The notes under the pieces are model-generated. The model saw only the letters and a list, made by a program, of their open reading frames with translations, did not search any database and was not told the origin of the DNA. From Plazaster borealis (taxonomy: Eukaryota; Echinodermata; Asteroidea; Forcipulatida; Labidiasteridae), in the NCBI GenBank assembly GCA_021014325.1, contig CM037471.1, positions 20,728,818 to 20,792,817 of the forward strand: a stretch of 64,000 nucleotides of DNA. The letters run 5' to 3'. This document shows, in pieces, positions 1-12,329 of the stretch (within the stretch, counting starts at the first letter, position 1; every line of letters starts with the position of its first letter). The position numbers were made by a program, and so were the translations under genes.

Positions 1-3000
1 TGTCTACAGACCTTTCACTCCCTGTACTTTGTCTGCGTAGAGGAGAATCAAAAAGTCAACTGGTCTCTCCACTTTTCTTTTGCTCTGTTATCCTTCAAAA
101 GTGAAAGGAGCCTACTTTTTGATATTTTTGTTTAAAAAAGTATTATATTATTAAAGGATGTGTGCCATACTGCCTTAACCATCATGCCATGTCAAAGTTT
201 GTTATTAGTTAAAAAAGAAATTTAAAAAAAATCAACTGAAAATATATTATTTTTTGTTTTTACCCATACACCGATAATAATGTCCTTTATCTACGATGCA
301 AATTTAACATCAACGAAAATATACCAGTTTGGATCCCCTGTATGTATTTTTTCTCAACTTATTTTATTTAACATAACTCTCTCTAGAAACACTCACAAAT
401 ACAAGCCAGGGTAATGATGTATTACATATGACATTACTGATGGTACAAGAAAGCTTGTGAAATGCTTGTACTACCACACAATAGTACCTCGTTGCCTGTA
501 TGGTAACAATGAAATGAAGACACTTTGGTTATGTTCCTTGTTGCACCAGTGACGTCACATCATGAGCAAAGCCTGTTTTTGTGGGCGGTCCAGGAGAGGA
601 TTTGTTTCTTCTTTACCAAATAAATTTTTCAGCTGATTGATTATTTGTAAATTACAAACTTTTTCATGACATATGGACAAGGTAGTAGTACGGCACTTTG
701 TTGGGTGGTTAGAATGTTCAAGGAGCAAATTGAGAATAACTCTCTGTTCTGTTGACGGATCATGGAAATTTTGATGTGATGTATGGAATTTTGGTCAGAT
801 TCAGTACGGGTACAACAAATGTTTTTGATCATTGAAATAATGTGGCGTGGATGTAACTTAAGTTGGTATCCAGTGCAGTCCTATAGATTCTTTAGAATGC
901 CTATCTGCAAATTGTCACATGAGGGCGCTGTGTAGCCTTCATGCTATTGAGCTTCTCCAAGATTTTACTTTGTACTGATGACAGCTTTTAGTCACAAGGT
1001 GGCGCTCTTCATCTATGATAATTTTGTTTTTAAGACACCTTCAAAGTTTAGAGGCAGCAAAGCATTTCTTGTCAAAACTGACAATTTATTCAGAGACGAA
1101 TAAAGAAATTGTTTTGAAAAACTCAAAGTTATGTCTGTTTCAGTCTTAGAGTCTTATTAAACAGTAGTAGGTTTTATTACAGGAGAAGGGAACATTTGTT
1201 TTTCCATGTCAAATTTGACTGGGCAAACTTAATTTTCAGGTTGAACTGAACATAAATGTCAAAACTATGTACCATGAAATTAGGAAATGACTGGAAAAAA
1301 AGAGAAATTAGTGCAATTTTGATGTCACTAGAAGTTCTTTACTCCCCCTTCAAGCAGTTTTCACAAGGTTTTTTTATATTATAAATTCTTTGAGTCAGAA
1401 ATAATACTGGATTTATACAAGAATCTGATCTGGCAGTTTTGACAGCTCATGCAGCTCCGACAGGTGCACGCATTGCCCCGCAGGGAACTCTGAGCTAAAT
1501 TGGATACCCATCAAAAGATTGGATCACTCGGGTTTATTGAAAGATTGCCCTCTCACCTAAATCAGATTGGGGGGTGTCAGAAACTATGCTAAACCTCGGG
1601 GTATTTCTCTTTGGCTTGTGCGGTTTGACATTTTTTTGTTTTATCAAATGCTTGACTTTGTTATTATTAATTTATGAATGAAAGTGGGAGTCCATAACCA
1701 CTGTGAATTGGATCTGAGCTTTTCTGTGCTTTTATAGAATTTAGATTTTTTACTGTGTCATTTAGGGAATTCAACTTTGTGGGCGTGATTTGTTCTTCTT
1801 TATCAAACTCATTATCTCTCTGATTAGGATTATAACAAAATAGTATGCGGTTCTTTAGTGCTTGATTATACCCAACGGGTTTCTCAAAGCCCTCTGTACT
1901 TTTACAACAGATCTGAAGAGCTAATTTTGAATTATGAGACTCATTTATATAGCACTTTGCAAGGTCGTACAAGGTAATTCATTAAGGAAGAAGTGTAAGT
2001 GGATATTTTGTGATTTTGTGTGCAGAGGTTGCTTTCGTTTCCCATGCAGAACAGTTATGGACTGTTACTCCTGAATATTCAATAGGAATGCTTTGTCTTG
2101 TAAGATCTCCTCCTTCTTCTTCTTCTTCTTGAATGATGTCATAGACCTCTCTGTTGACCTTTTCGTTTCGTTTGACCCAGACTTTTTGAGCATTTTTTTC
2201 CTGGAGGCCATTATCAGTGATGATGGGTTTTATTGAAGGCTCACAGGATGACGACTGATTGTTCAGTTCACAAGTTATGCAGCAGCGACCAGTCTTCACA
2301 TTGATCCAAATTCTTCTAGTTTGGCAGTTTTTCTAAATTAAAAATTACTCTCAAACAAGAAGCTGGGAAAAAACCCACATATTCCTCAATTGAAAAGAGA
2401 CCACTTGTCCACAATTGAACTCTGTTCCCCCAGCATAGAGGTTCCCCTCCCTGACGCTAAAATGTCAAGTATTAATTTCGTCTCCAAATCACAAATAATT
2501 TCTCCCACAAAGACCTTTATAACCCCAGCAGCTCTGGGCAATAGGTGCTTAAAGGTGTAGACGTCTGAGGGACGTTGAAATGTACACTAGCCAAACTTTA
2601 ATTCCTTGGTTTGAAAACAATCTTTCATGTGACTAAATGGCTGCATTTTCCATGTGATAACTGCAACCCTTGTTGGACTGTCAACCCAAATAGTACAGTT
2701 TTTACTTTTGTGGTGTCGTTTTTTAATGAAGTTTTTAAGTTCATCCTGAGCTGACATGGTATAGTGTCATAACATTTTCTGGCTACATGATTTCTCCGAA
2801 ATTGTTGAACTAGATACTAGGGCGCATGTTTAAACCCGAGAAACCTTTAAAGCAGCTGACTTTCTTAAGCTATATTCCAGGTCATTACGCCTTTAATAGG
2901 ATAATATATTTGCAGCTTTTCGTTCAGATATTATTTGTTCAGCGGTGTGTGTGTGAGTTCCAGGACATTGGCAAATGCGATTTACCTGAGAAACGAGACA

Positions 3001-3985
3001 CCCTGCTGGCTTGCGGTGGGGAGCCAAGCCTTGGCCTAGCCCCATTGTCGGAGGTTGTGTGACTGTAAATCCAGATTTGGATTTTCAAACTAGTTTATTG
3101 TGTTGAAGTCAATATTTTCATTAACTTGGTTATGAGTGCTTTGACTTAGATTTCTCCTCCCCTAATCTCTCCACCCCCCCACCTTCACCACCAGGAACAG
3201 GAACATTGTTGGTTCTTGTTGATTCAAAATCTTTCCACCTGCAAAGTTGTTGTTCACTGATCGCAGAATCGGAGAGTACTCATTTTGTTTGCATCATTGA
3301 CAAACAACAACAACAGATCGTCTATTCACAGGATCGCTATATTTGTAAATTACACTTACAACAAATTACATTTTGTGATGCGTGTTTAACCTTTGAAAGA
3401 GAAGTATTTTACCGCAAAGAAGAGTTGTTTTTCAAAAGCACACAGTAGCGGTTGTATTGAAGTACAAAGTCTGTGACCGCTATTCAACTTCTAGATGGTG
3501 TGAACTGAATAAACATATATTAGTCCAGAAGTCGTAAGTATCTGTTCAATTAAGCTCCATGCTATTGTAGAATCTAGTAGTACAAGCCAAAGGTTCACAA
3601 AGAAATGCAATATTGTTTCCCAATTTGAAACCAGATCTTGTTTGTTCAACTATAAGGAGACAGAGCCTCCTTGTGTGTCCCACACCAGGGCGATACTGTT
3701 TTTTGTTTTCCTAATTTGCTGGAAGTCTGTAAGAGTAGACTAATGGATGGGGATTATTGCCCGAAGTCTCATGAATATCGGGTTTTTGACGGTTCACATG
3801 ATGGCCTGAAAGTACGTCCGAACTTAAAGATTAGTCTTGAACTTTTTGAGGGCAGGTTGATTGGGGTTCGGGGGGGGGGAAGATGGGGGGGGGAGTCACA
3901 AATTGTGAAAGACAACAATCTGAAAGGAAAAAATACCTGCATCACAGAGAGAGTTTTGACAAACAGATACTTTTCAGGGGATCCT
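1..3985. other. Non-coding stretch, no gene recognised
   Basis: AT-rich sequence with no reading frame that looks like a real exon. It contains a short CTT microsatellite (about 2107-2130), two isolated AATAAA hexamers (near 620 and 1099) and a G-rich run near 3870-3893. It is probably intron or intergenic DNA. I see no conserved RNA or transposon ends here. Confidence 0.6.
2107..2130. repeat. CTT/CCT microsatellite
   Basis: About eight near-perfect trinucleotide units read CTTCTT... on the + strand. Confidence 0.8.
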
Positions 3986-4180
3986 TGGGGATCATGGTTG
4001 GCTCAGTGGTTTTCTTTCCCTGCCTTTTACCTCCATGGACCTGGGTTCAAATCCCACCTCAGACCTGAGCATGTGGATTGGGTTTTCAGTCCCAACCTGA
4101 TCGCATGGGTTTCACCCCATTTAGGGTTTTCCCTCCAACAACTGAGCATTTCCTCTCGTTTCCTATATTTATCCTGTTAT
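3986..4180 (+). mobile_element. tRNA-derived SINE, family 1, + orientation
   Basis: The head has an A-box-like GGCTCAGTGG (about 4000) and a B-box-like GGTTCAAATCCC (about 4044-4055), the internal pol III promoter of tRNA-derived SINEs. The body continues GTGGATTGGGTTTTCAGTCC and GGGTTTTCCCTCC. The same order of motifs occurs at 62799-62990 (+) and 6640-6815 (-), so this is a dispersed family and not a tRNA gene. The 3' boundary is approximate. Confidence 0.75.
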
Positions 4181-4628
4181 TGGCATTTGCGTTGTTGGAT
4201 GTGTGTAGAAATAAACTTAAAAAGATATGATAAAACCATTGAAGGCAATTTCCAACACTTAACTCAAAAAATGCCCATGCAGGACTTAAGACCATCACAG
4301 GTACTGTGGGGAAAACGTCTACTTCGTTCCTTCAATAAAACATCGGCACATATCATCATTTACTCATCATTTGCTCACATAGGTGTCATTTTCCCTCCAC
4401 CAACACGCTGCAGTAACGTTTCTCAGTGTTTACCCAAACTCTTTGTAGCGCTGCCCTCAACTATGAAATGAAAGCCAAAGATGGAGGTCACCTGCACTTT
4501 AGGCTCTTCAACTAATAGTCTTTATCCAATCCCATTACGCAGTCTTGGATGAATCCACCACTTTCGTAAATGGTGACTCTGGTTTTAAAGTTACTAGACT
4601 TGACTCAAGGTGTTTGTTTAATGTTACA

Positions 4629-5019
4629 TGAATCGATAAGAGAGGGTCTAATGCGTAACGATCACATATGATGATGGGTGAGCCTAAAAGTCAAGAACAA
4701 AATGTTAATGAATGGAACTGCCCCTACAAGAGTTGAGGAAGATGGCGTATGTTGAAATCAATAAATCGATAAGAGAGGATCTAATGCGTAACGATCATAT
4801 CTGATGGTGAGCCTAAAAGTCGAGAACAAAATGTTAATGAATGACTGCTCCTACAAGAGTTGAGGAAGATGGCGTATGTTGAAATCAATGAATCGATAAG
4901 AGAGGATCTAATGCGTAACAATCATATCTGATGGTGAGCCTAAAAGTTAAGAACAAAATGTTAATGAATGGAACTGCTCCTACAAGAGTTGAGGAAGATG
5001 GCGTATGTTATAATCAATA
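4629..5019. repeat. Triplicated ~130-bp tandem repeat
   Basis: Three head-to-tail copies begin with AATCGATAAGAGAGG at about 4631, 4764 and 4891 (spacings 133 and 127 bp). Each contains AAAATGTTAATGAATG and ends in GAGGAAGATGGCGTATGTT. Copies differ by a few substitutions and 2-6 bp indels, so the array is fairly young. No coding potential is shared by the units. Confidence 0.93.
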
Positions 5020-5329
5020 TTTGGGGGGGCATGAGACCAAAATGTTCTAATTGCTGTACCCAATAAGAGGCCTCAAGAAACCTTGCAGATGAGGATGTAC
5101 GATTTAACAGGGGAGGTAAATACCACTAAAATGTACTTCAGGACTAAAAGGTCTCATTCCAGAAATGTTGAAGAATTTTGCCTCCTAAGCTACAGCAATT
5201 GTGACTTTTAGGTCATCTGGGGTTTCATATTACCAGAAATATTTAATAACCAAAAATAACAACCCATCTGAGAAATACACCGTGACATAAAACCCTATCC
5301 TTCTGATAACAGGAAATGATCATCCAGGG

Positions 5330-5727
5330 CCCTGTTGATGACTTCCTATTGATAGTTTCCATTGCAATTACAATTGTCACCAACCAATCGAAAGCTACCC
5401 TGTAGCTAACGGGCATCACAATCCCTGCCCCGGCCCTATTACACGTCTCTAGCTACCACTGACCTCTTGGAGCCCTATACATCCCCTCCAGGCAATCCAG
5501 GCAACCCCTCCCAATGAGCGGCACATTTGAAAGAAGATATAAAAAGCCCCTCTTTATCGGGAGCCAGGTTTTTTAGAGGGGAAAAATCTGTAATCGGCTT
5601 AATTCCAACGACCGTGGATGTGAGATAAAACAGAGTGTCAGTGGGTAGACGGGAAATCGCTTGTTGTTTACCAGACTACAGATGTGTAAGATTGTTGATG
5701 TACATTCATTGTATTGTCATATCGCAC
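5330..5727 (+). promoter_or_regulatory. Possible TATA-type promoter with GC-richer upstream block
   Basis: A locally GC-richer block (5330-5530) stands out in the AT-rich surroundings. It carries a CCAAT motif in ACCAATCGAAAG (about 5393) and is followed by GATATAAAAAGCCCC (TATAAAA at about 5540). The spacing between them, about 150 bp, is longer than usual for a proximal CCAAT box. No coding exon follows before the MITE at 5728. If it is a promoter it could serve a distant first exon or a non-coding RNA. This is motif-level evidence only. Confidence 0.3.
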
Positions 5728-6082
5728 TTAAAGGCACCGTACACGTTTGGTAATTTTATAATTAATGGCAATAACAACTTACTTGGTAAGAAGTACAGCA
5801 ACTTTGAATAGTATAATGCTTTTTGAGAAACTTTTCACTTTGCGAAGTACTGCGGTTATGGAAAAACAGATCATTTACGCGTTCTCAGAATGTGTACTTC
5901 AGTGCAGATTATTCTTCCTGTGTGGACATAACCGCTCCAGATTTTCAGCAATATATCAAAAACGCTACCACCTTTTAAAATGAAATTTTCACAGGTTAGT
6001 TTAATGGTATATTATATCTACAACTATATAGGTTTGAAACAAACAATAGGCTCCAATTACCAAACGTGTACGATACCTTTAA
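5728..6082 (+). mobile_element. MITE group A, complete copy
   Basis: A 355-bp element with imperfect 28-bp terminal inverted repeats: left 5728-5755 and right 6055-6082 match at 26 of 28 positions, both starting TTAAAGG and containing GTACACGTTTGGTAATT. Internal landmarks are GTACTGCGGTTATGGAAAAA and ACATAACCGCTCCAGATTTT. Its last four bases (TTAA) are also the first four of the next element. It has no coding capacity. The ends suggest a TTAA or TA target, but the superfamily is not certain. Confidence 0.9.
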
Positions 6083-6452
6083 AGGGTGTGTACAACATTG
6101 GGAAGATTGAAAATATAAATGTTCACAAAAATGTTCACATAAATGTTTGCACATAACTTAAAGATGGTATAAAGATGGTCATGGTGGGAAAACCTCCCTT
6201 TAAAACCAGTTTTGCTTGAAATGCTATAGTTATTAGGAAATGAGTAAAACAATCGGCTTTTATCTCGCGTGTCCAAAACCTAATGTTTGAAAACAGTGAA
6301 AACATATAATGGGGGTTTTCACTGTTTGTTTATGACTCTGAAGACCGATTGAGCTTAAAATAACACAGGTTTGTTATTTCATGTATATGTTGGGTCACAC
6401 AAAGTGCGATACTAGTCTTTGGAAATTACCAATGTTATACATGTGCTTTAAA
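6079..6452 (-). mobile_element. MITE group B, reverse copy abutting group A
   Basis: Begins TTAAAGGGTGTGTACAACATTGG and ends ...ACCAATGTTATACATGTGCTTTAA (imperfect inverted ends). Internally it contains TGAAAACAGTGAAAAC and a stretch reading, in reverse, the same as the copies at 13981 and 58799. It shares its first TTAA with the end of the group A element. Confidence 0.85.
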
Positions 6453-6639
6453 GAGAAGTTGCAACATGCTTGGAAAATAAAATATCTTGATCTCAGTCTC
6501 CCAGCGCTACATAAAATTTGCAGGTGCAAAAAGGACAAAACGAAACCAAGGAATCCTCAACAGTGCCTTGCACTGTAACCCATGGGCCTGAAGTCACTTG
6601 TGTATGGGATGATGAGGAAGAATTGTCAATTTGTTTATG

Positions 6640-6815
6640 TGGAAGGAAACCCCTCCCCCCCCCCCCCCCCACCGATAGGGAAAACCCACGCCATCAGGTA
6701 GGGACTGAAAAACCCAATCCACATGCAATTGCAAGGCTGCAGTTCGGGATTCAAATCGGGGTCCATATCAAAAGTGAAAGGCAGGGAAGAAACCACTGTA
6801 AGCCAACCTAATTGC
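6640..6815 (-). mobile_element. tRNA-derived SINE, family 1, reverse orientation
   Basis: On the - strand it reads an A-box-like GGCTTACAGTGG, a diverged B box (GATTTGAATCCC), then GTGGATTGGGTTTTTCAGTCC-like sequence (written here approximately) and GTGGGTTTTCCC, as in the copies at 3986 and 62799. A 16-base C run (6655-6670) lies inside its 3' part. The promoter boxes are diverged, so it is probably inactive. Confidence 0.65.
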
Positions 6816-7303
6816 ATTTGAAATAAAGTCGGTGGACAATACATTCTGTTCTCTGATCTTATTCAGATACTTCAGATTCTGTCAGATCATCAGCTTCTAA
6901 TCATAGTAATTAACAAGAGAGTTGTTGTTCATTCATTGCTTCTGGTTCTAATTTTCTCTTATCTGCACATAGATCTAGTTGGGATCCTCTGTGTCCTATC
7001 TCTATGTTAAGATCAAATATCTTGGGGGGTGGGGTTTCTAGAAGAGTTGAACTTGGGCAATTCTCTGTAATTGTTCCTTAACCTTCATCTCCAAGCTCTG
7101 GACTTGAATAGAAGATATTGATTGCAAATAGGCTGATAAGTTATTCTGACTGATACATCTTGATTTACTGAGGGAGTGAGACCCTGAGGTTTCTGTAATG
7201 GGTAATTGGTTGTTGATGATGGGAGGGGAAACCTTCCGAATGTTATACACCCCTTTAAAAAGCAGCTTTTCCCCAGAATAACAAAGAAGTAATGTTGCGA
7301 TGG

Positions 7304-7697
7304 TTAAAGGCATCGTACACATTTTGTAATTGGAGCCTATTCTTTGTTTCAAACCCATATAGTTGTAGATATATACCATAAAACTAACCTGTGAAAATTT
7401 AATTTCAAAAGGTGGTAGCGTTTTTGAGATATTGCCAAAAATCTGGAGCGGTTATGTCCACGCAGGAAGAACAATCTGTATTGGAATACGCACTCTGAGA
7501 AGCGTTACGCGTAATGCGTCTCAGATTCAAATGTTTTGGAGGATAGAAAGTGATATATTTTCCCATAACCGCAGTACTTTGAAGTGAAAAGTTTCTCAAA
7601 ATGCACTATACTATCCAAAAGCTGCTGTACTTCTTACCAAGTAAGTTTGTATTGCCATTAATTATCAGTCATTACCAAACGTGTACGATGCCTTTGA
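7304..7697 (-). mobile_element. MITE group A, reverse copy
   Basis: Reverse-oriented relative to the copy at 5728: it begins TTAAAGGCATCGTACAC and ends CCAAACGTGTACGATGCCTTTGA. It contains GGAGCGGTTATGTCCACGCA and AACCGCAGTACTTTGAAGTG, the group A internal landmarks in reverse. Its right end reads TTGA, a one-base variant of TTAA, and directly adjoins a group B element. Confidence 0.88.
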
Positions 7698-8034
7698 AGG
7701 TATTGTACACTTTTGGTAAACTCAAAATCAGTGTCCACATTTTGTGTGATTCAACATACATGAACAAACAAACCTGTGAAAGTTTGAGCTCAATTGGTCA
7801 TCGAGATCACGAGAAAATAGTGAAAAGAGACCTTCTTTGTTTTCTGTTTTTTCAAAATATCAGGCGCGTGATAAAAACTATTGTTTTACTCATTTCTCAG
7901 AAACAATATCATTTTAGGCAGAAATATTTTAAGGAACCCTTTCTTCCATTACTTACTTTAAATCATGTAAGTTGTGTGTGAATCTGTGAACATTTGTGTT
8001 TTTCGATCTTACCAATAGTGTACAGGGCCTTTAA
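7694..8034 (+). mobile_element. MITE group B-like, abutting group A
   Basis: Starts TTGAAGGTATTGTACAC inside the last bases of the preceding group A element and ends CCAATAGTGTACAGGGCCTTTAA. It holds the shared core AACCTGTGAAAGTTTGAGCT and TTTACTCATTTCTCAGAAAC. The second A/B junction in the window has the same geometry as the one at 6079-6082. Confidence 0.82.
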
Positions 8035-10784
8035 GCTATTTTGTATCAAACATTGTTACTTTAAAAATGATTTCTCCTGATTGTTCTAGTTCTTGTTGAA
8101 ATGTACAAGAATATGTCTTCTTACAATAAAGTTGCATATCAGTGCCGTTAATCAAAGTATGCCCCTTAATACAGTACCCTCGTACGATTTCCCTCCACGG
8201 AAAAATCAAAATTGGACAAATATCCATCTAATTTGATAGCAGCCTGCTTCGAAATCGTTTGTCATTGTTCTGTATTATTTAGGTTTAATAAATCCGCGAT
8301 TGCAATTGGATTAAAGAAGGTTGTCTGGCGTCGGGTTTCTGGAGACACACGCTGGTGTCTTCTTTTGGGTTCTAGGGAATGCTTGTCCACACAGCCAAAG
8401 GCAGCATCTCGCGGCAAAATGTCTGCTGAATTTTTTTAGAGTTTATCTTGTCCGCTTGGATGATGAACTGTTAACATGTGGATTAAGAGCTGGCTGTTGT
8501 GGCAAGGATTGGGGTGTGAGGCAGGAATTAAATTGTTTGATGTTTGGTTGAACATTTTTAAGTAGAACCCTTCCTGTTTGAGTGCACAATTTAATCAAAA
8601 GGCAAAGTCCTTAGTAAAGAGGAAACACCATAGAGCTTCACATTGTACAGTGTAATAACTGCACCTCGAAAAAATAATTGTTGACACAGATTCACAAAAG
8701 TTGAGGAAATTTCTAAAGTGGGAGAAGTCTGTATTTATAATATCAAAGTCTCTTCACATTTTCCTTCATGAGTTAAGGAGAAATTGGCCTTTGATCTAGA
8801 TTAATAACGAGTTAATCAAGCAGTGGATTTTATGGAATTGTTTTAATAGTGTATAATTAAATCTTGGCATCTATTCATAGGTAAAGAAAACACTCAGGAT
8901 GTAATCAATGCACACAGCTCCCATTGTTAACAACACATTGCTCTTTGGGTCAATTTTAACTGTGGTTTGGTCATCCGATAGCCCCCTTGCTGTGGCCATA
9001 GCTGTGGTCAAAGATTGGTCAAGGCATGATGTCAAAGGGTTGCTGACCTCTATGTGTTTTTTCATTGCTGAGAAAATCTGTCAATATTATGGCATAAATG
9101 TCACTCACGGTGGTTTCAAGGAAACAAATTAAACCCTCAAATAAATAAGTATTTGTGATATTTTGAAAGTAAACAAATCTGTCCAAACTGATGCCACTTC
9201 CATCACTGAATTTCCTTCCTCCATGCACTAAAGCTACCATGTCGTAATCAAAAATCCATTTTTTAATCTTCAGCGCCACAGAACTGTTAATACCTTGACT
9301 ATGATAATGACCAGAGTTAATAAACACAGACGATAATTAATTTTCCAGAAACTCATAATTTGGGCAGGGCATTTCATTATTAACAGAGGGGTTGAGCATC
9401 TTCACATCTTATGACTGGTAACCCAACCCCCCAGTGGACCCACCCCTGTGATTGGAATGGTGCGGGCCCACTGGCAGGGTGTCATTAGCCGAGCGCCAGG
9501 CATGCTGTGATTATACTGACTTCAAAAATATTTCAGCGTTCTCATCATCGTGGACGGCCGGCTTGCCTTGCCGGCCTATGGAGGGATATAATATTGTCTG
9601 ATAATATTGCCCATAGCACTGGTGGTACTTCCATATCGTACCCGGCTGCTCAGTGCACTGTGCACTTTCTATATAGTCAGTCCAATCTCACATGCTTGAC
9701 TACATTGATCGTAAGATGCCATAGCGAGTCGATTGCTTTTCTTGGGATATTTTTTTTACTGGTGAACAAAGACTCTCTGGACGTCTGTTGGATGGTGAGC
9801 TTCTTTAATCAGTACATTACTAAAATGCAATTTCTACTTTTCAAAGTAAACAAAGCAATTTATCTAATTGCAGCCCAAGTTTATCTGGTGTGTAGCAGGT
9901 CAGTGATCTCTTTCTCTATGGTGATCTTAAGAGCATTTTTTGATATTTTCCATACTTAAAAAAAACCCGTTGCTAATTAACCGAATTAAGAACCATGATT
10001 TCTTAATATAGGTTTGAGTTTTATTATGACAAGTGACAAGTTGTTTTAAAAGTAACCGATGAAGAATGAGTGTTATCTTTCAATCAACAACCACCATGTG
10101 CTTTCTCTGGCACAGCGGTGCAACTTGCTGGTAACCAGAGGACAATTGCTTTATTTTAAAGGTAGGGTCATCATTTGGTTTTATGTCAAGGTAATAATTT
10201 ATTTGCAAAACTATCTAGAAAGACACAATAAAAGTCACCTGTGAAAGTTTCAGTTGAATACAGTGCCTATACTTGTTGAGAATACTGTCACAGTATATTC
10301 ATCAAGAAGGTCGAATCCATCCACGTTTTAGCGAGGTGACAGCAGGTACCAGCTGCATCTCTGGCCGTATTGAGGGCAGCATTCAAACGGACACCATGAA
10401 AATTTCCAAAAGTTGCCTGCAGTCAATCTTTGGAGATTCAAATTTGTTGACATACTTTCATTGATTTCTAATCAATAGGGGCACTTCAGACGAAAAAAAT
10501 TTGCAGGATGCTTACCACTATAACCATCTTTATAAACAAGTAGGCTTTCGGATCAAAATTACACAGTTTCTTTTCAGGGGTCATTACCAAAGTATGACCC
10601 TACCTTTAAACGTCTACTGAATAAATCAACACGTTCGGAACTCATATCTGTAAACCATGGAGGGGAATTTGTATACAAACTGAGGAAACACTCACCAAGG
10701 ACAAGATTTCTTCACCAGAGGATAACTGTTATTTTTTATCCCTGTGAATTGGCTGTCGTCATCTTTCAAGGGCAGGAAAACACA
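8035..10784. other. Non-coding stretch, no gene recognised
   Basis: No splice-bounded or homologous coding sequence was seen. A short GC-rich palindromic bit (CCGGCTTGCCTTGCCGG, about 9557) and an imperfect inverted repeat around 9430-9475 are the only local structures. Likely intron or intergenic. Confidence 0.55.
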
Positions 10785-11560
10785 TCAAGCATTATTCCTG
10801 TCCTCAAATTCCTTGTCAATCTTTGCAAGTGATGGTGAGAGGCGTCTTGCGTTCTTGTAAATCAGAACCAGGGATGCTGTCCTCATATCTTTTCTTTCTT
10901 GATTTGTCATGAATACTTTTGGAGAATCTCCTGGAATGTCAGCTGTGTGACCCAGTTCATAATATTGTAAATCTTGGTTGATCTGAAAAGTTAACGAGAA
11001 GAATGTTATCTGTCTTGTTCGGAAGTTGAGACTTAATATATGCGCATGTTTGTCATCAGGAGCGCATTATTTTTGGCTGCCTCGTCCTCCAAGGCTGGTT
11101 TAGTTCTGTAATTCTGTCCAGTCCAAAAGGTTCTGTTTCTCATCTTGATTCCAGGGGAGTTTAAACAAGTAGGAGATTTCTAAATTTATATTGACCATGC
11201 CATCCCATATTTTTTTAACTGGGATGTTTCGTTCTCATCTTTCCATCTTTCGACCTTGATGGATTGATGATCATACCAGTTTGTCCGTTGTCCCGGTCCA
11301 CTGTGTGCCTTCAATTATCCTGTAAGTTAAATTGACTTGCTTCATTGAGTCAACATTTTATCAAATTGAGCAACCAGCGCTCTCATCTCATTCCAAGATG
11401 GGTTTATTTTTCCCTCCCTATTGATGATGTTTTCTCCCTGATGTCTTGGAGAGACAGCCTGGAGTATTGAAACACTCCACAAACCATGCATTATTTTTAC
11501 CCCTTTCTGACTTGACATAAATCAAATTCTTGTGAGCCTGAGTGGATGAACTTCTTTGTT
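10785..11560 (-). pseudogene. Cluster of degraded coding-like segments, unidentified
   Basis: Read on the - strand, several stop-free segments with protein-like composition follow one another in changing frames. Residue samples are HKNLIYVKSERGKNNAW, GENIINREGKINPSWNEMRA, WYDHQSIKVERWKDENET, RNRTFWTGQNYRTKPALEDE, and finally a segment (10785-10982) with LQYYELGHTADIPGDSPKVF ending at a TGA. The last is preceded by a fair acceptor (TTAACTTTTCAG). Frameshifts and stops (for example TAAATTTAG near 11180) separate them. I do not recognise the family. It could be a decayed gene or retroelement, or chance open frames. Confidence 0.25.
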
Positions 11561-12329
11561 TATTAATAGTACATGTTCTGTCCAAAACATTTTTTACACG
11601 TAACCTTCAGAGGAAGCATATGTTTTCATCCAAAACATCCTTTTATAATAATCAAATCATTTCGGGAGGGTATTCAGAAGAAGTTTTGAAATCATTTTGG
11701 AAGTGTTTGCTTTTAATTTTGACACCAGTCAGTTCCGTGGGTGAGATTATGACGAAGGAGATGTAGATTCTGTCTCAATCCAAGCAGAAGCTTCAAGCAT
11801 TTGCCGCCTTCTCTCAACACCTCTCATCTTCCTTCCGACTTAATCCCGCTTTAAAAATCTTCACGGCGTATTACCTTCAGAAATAATCCAGCCAGCGTGA
11901 TGTGAATGGGATATAAGATAAATTTGTCACACGAATTTTAATGAAGAAGTTAAAGATGCATTTTTTCTCTGAGAGCAAACAGGCTTTGATTGTTTGTTAT
12001 TTTGGGAGGAAAGAGATGTGTTGCAGTTTATTTTAGAGAGTTGGGAAGGTAGTGCATTCTGCTCTACCAGCCGGGCTCCTAGTGGATGTTACCCATGCCT
12101 ACATCCTACATTGTGATGTTAGGCGATATCTCACAAACAATATTAAAAAGTTGTCATCTCTTGTATTAGTTGAGATATTGTATGACTTGGGTTAACTGGT
12201 TTGTCCTTCGTACTCGAGTATTCCACTCAGGAATAACCTTAGATTTCAAAGAGATCATCGGTGTATGTGGAACATAATTCCAGGGCTGAGTCCTCCGGAT
12301 GATGTCAGATTGTTTCAGGCTTTGACCTG

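Noticed and set aside
3671..4471. 266-codon open frame on the + strand
   Set aside because: It runs through a G-run and a tRNA-derived SINE on the + strand. Its length reflects repeat composition, not a gene.
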